A stretch of 32,136 nucleotides of DNA from Sperchopsis tessellata (taxonomy: Eukaryota; Arthropoda; Insecta; Coleoptera; Hydrophilidae): contig JAWQRN010000288.1 in assembly GCA_033557685.1 (NCBI GenBank), positions 1 through 32,136 of the forward strand, given 5' to 3'. Under the pieces are notes generated by a model, which was given only the letters and a program-made list of their open reading frames with translations, made no database searches and was not told where the DNA came from. Shown piece after piece: positions 31,047 to 32,136 of this stretch; position 1 is the first letter of the stretch; each line of letters opens with the position of its first letter. The position numbers and the translations under genes were made by a program.

Positions 31047-31382
31047 AAATAATCGATTAAATTGATTAATCAATTAGTCAAATAATCAACATCGTTTAAT
31101 CAAATTATCGATCATCGATTAAACAAATAATAGATCTTGATTAAACAAATAATCGATCATCGATTAAAAAGTTTAAAATTTAAACCTATGCTTTAATTAT
31201 CATAATTATTATAACCAAGATCCCCTTTTTATGTGGGACTCACGGAATTTGTAGTATATACCAAGTGTGTTAATTTTGTATGTAAAATATCAAATAATCG
31301 AAGATTGTTTAATCAAATAATTGATGGTCGAATTATCAAATAATCGATGATGGATTAATCAAATAATCGATCATCGATTATT
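31047..31382. repeat. ATCGAT-rich satellite-like block, two clusters
   Basis: Two clusters, 31047-31170 and 31289-31382, are built from degenerate units of the form AATAATCGATCATCGATTAA with (T/A)CAA spacers. The 118-bp gap between them lacks the motif. The units are near-palindromic (ATCGAT within CGATCATCG), so the DNA can form many short cruciforms. It resembles either a young minisatellite or the subterminal repeats of a DNA transposon. Confidence 0.75.
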
Positions 31383-31629
31383 TTATTTTATTGAAAATAA
31401 TATCCAGGGCCACTCAGGATGCGTTCCTAGAAGACAAAGTGCTAAATGATACAGCATTAAATGGGGTCATTAACATATAATAGAAAAGGGATAGGGGCAC
31501 ACACGACCAAACATGTATGTATATCCTGTTTATTCCTAGCAGAACTTAGGGCGTCCTGAGGATGTTTCTTGGAGCAAGTCTATGAAATAGAAGTGGTTAG
31601 TTTGTCAGACTCACGCATTTAGAAATAAT

Positions 31630-32136
31630 TTTTCTCTCACTTGCACCTTAATTTAGTTCGCTATTTTATTCACAAAGTCTCTCTTTTCACTTCTATCTTG
31701 TGCTATTCTTTTAACTTGAATCTATGTCGTTCTCTGGTTTTTACACCCCTGGGTTATACTTCTTTTCCAGGTCTTGGTTGGGTGTACTCCCTTTCTCCTG
31801 CAAGAAGGTTGGAATTCGAATGCTTGTTTAGTCAGGTTTCTAGTGGGTCTTCTCAGCACATGTCTCATCCATCTCTATTTGCGCTTTTTTATAGTCAATA
31901 TAATTGGGTCTTGCTTGGTTCTTCTCCATAGTTCATTATTTGATATCTTGTCTGCTCAATGTATACCTAGTATCCTTCTGAAGCATTTGTGTATGAACAT
32001 CTGAATTCTTTGAATATATTTTCTATTTCCATTCCATGTCTCATAGGCGTATAGAACTATACTTTTTCTAAACTATTAAATAGTCTCATTTTTGTATCTT
32101 TGCTTAGCTCACTTGTTGACCATATACTATACATAA
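31630..32136 (-). mobile_element. LINE reverse-transcriptase C-terminus relic
   Basis: On the minus strand, entering from the window edge: SELSKDTKMRLFNS, then IQRIQMFIHKCFRRILGIH, DKISNNELWRRTKQDP, KKRKxRWMRHVLRR, LTKQAFEFQP and HPTKTWKR. This is the typical tail of RTE/Jockey-like LINE ORF2 proteins ('ELW.RT.Q.P...I..RKW.WIGH.LR....ITR.AL.WNPQGKRKRGRP..TWRR'). Two conserved Trp positions have become TGA and TAG, and a frameshift follows, so it is dead. The 5' part lies beyond 32136. Confidence 0.85.

Noticed and set aside
1..32136. CRISPR arrays, operons, rRNA genes or prokaryotic features
   Set aside because: None seen; intron structure and repeat content show a eukaryotic nuclear genome.

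Overview
This is a eukaryotic, almost certainly arthropod and probably insect, nuclear window. It is strongly AT-rich, its protein-coding genes are cut by spliceosomal introns, and the space between and inside the genes is filled with decayed retrotransposons and small DNA-transposon derivatives. The order or species cannot be resolved from the sequence.

Four conserved housekeeping genes can be assembled exon by exon, and they form two head-to-head pairs. Pair 1 is NAA60 (minus, 11034-16349, five coding exons, 256 aa, Golgi N-terminal acetyltransferase NatF) and RRP7 (plus, 16985-18586, two coding exons, 241 aa, SSU processome factor), with 635 bp between their start codons. Pair 2 is INTS15/C7orf26 (minus, 20215-23812, three coding exons, 367 aa, Integrator subunit) and OSGEP/Kae1 (plus, 24163-25572, two coding exons, 335 aa, tRNA t6A synthesis), with 350 bp between start codons. 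A probable first coding exon of an unrecognised gene lies at 27442-27523 on the plus strand, downstream of a perfect TATCGATA (DRE-like) site. The rest of that gene was not found and may lie beyond the window.

Layout: 1-10.8 kb is gene-free and holds the end of a long-inverted-repeat element (1-95), a Tc1/mariner-like MITE (475-655), non-LTR retrotransposon relics (658-1551, 1794-2235, 5555-5765 minus, 7640-8025), a tRNA-derived SINE with a 12-bp target duplication (4816-5056) and a hAT-like non-autonomous element (9309-10128). 10.8-18.6 kb is the NAA60/RRP7 pair. Its introns contain an inverted-repeat element, an RT relic and a large palindromic foldback. 18.6-25.6 kb is the INTS15/OSGEP pair with two more RT relics. 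27-32.1 kb has the orphan first exon, a 1.7-kb RT relic, an ATCGAT-rich satellite-like block and a minus-strand LINE C-terminus.

The most notable result is the last NAA60 intron. It has a perfect U12-type donor (ATATCCTTT), a perfect U12 branch site (TTCCTTAAT) and an AC acceptor, and joining across it gives the expected in-frame C-terminus. That is a minor-spliceosome AT-AC intron of 2.35 kb. I did not find a convincing new multi-gene system; the other findings concern gene structure, foldback/ribozyme-like repeats and transposon architecture.
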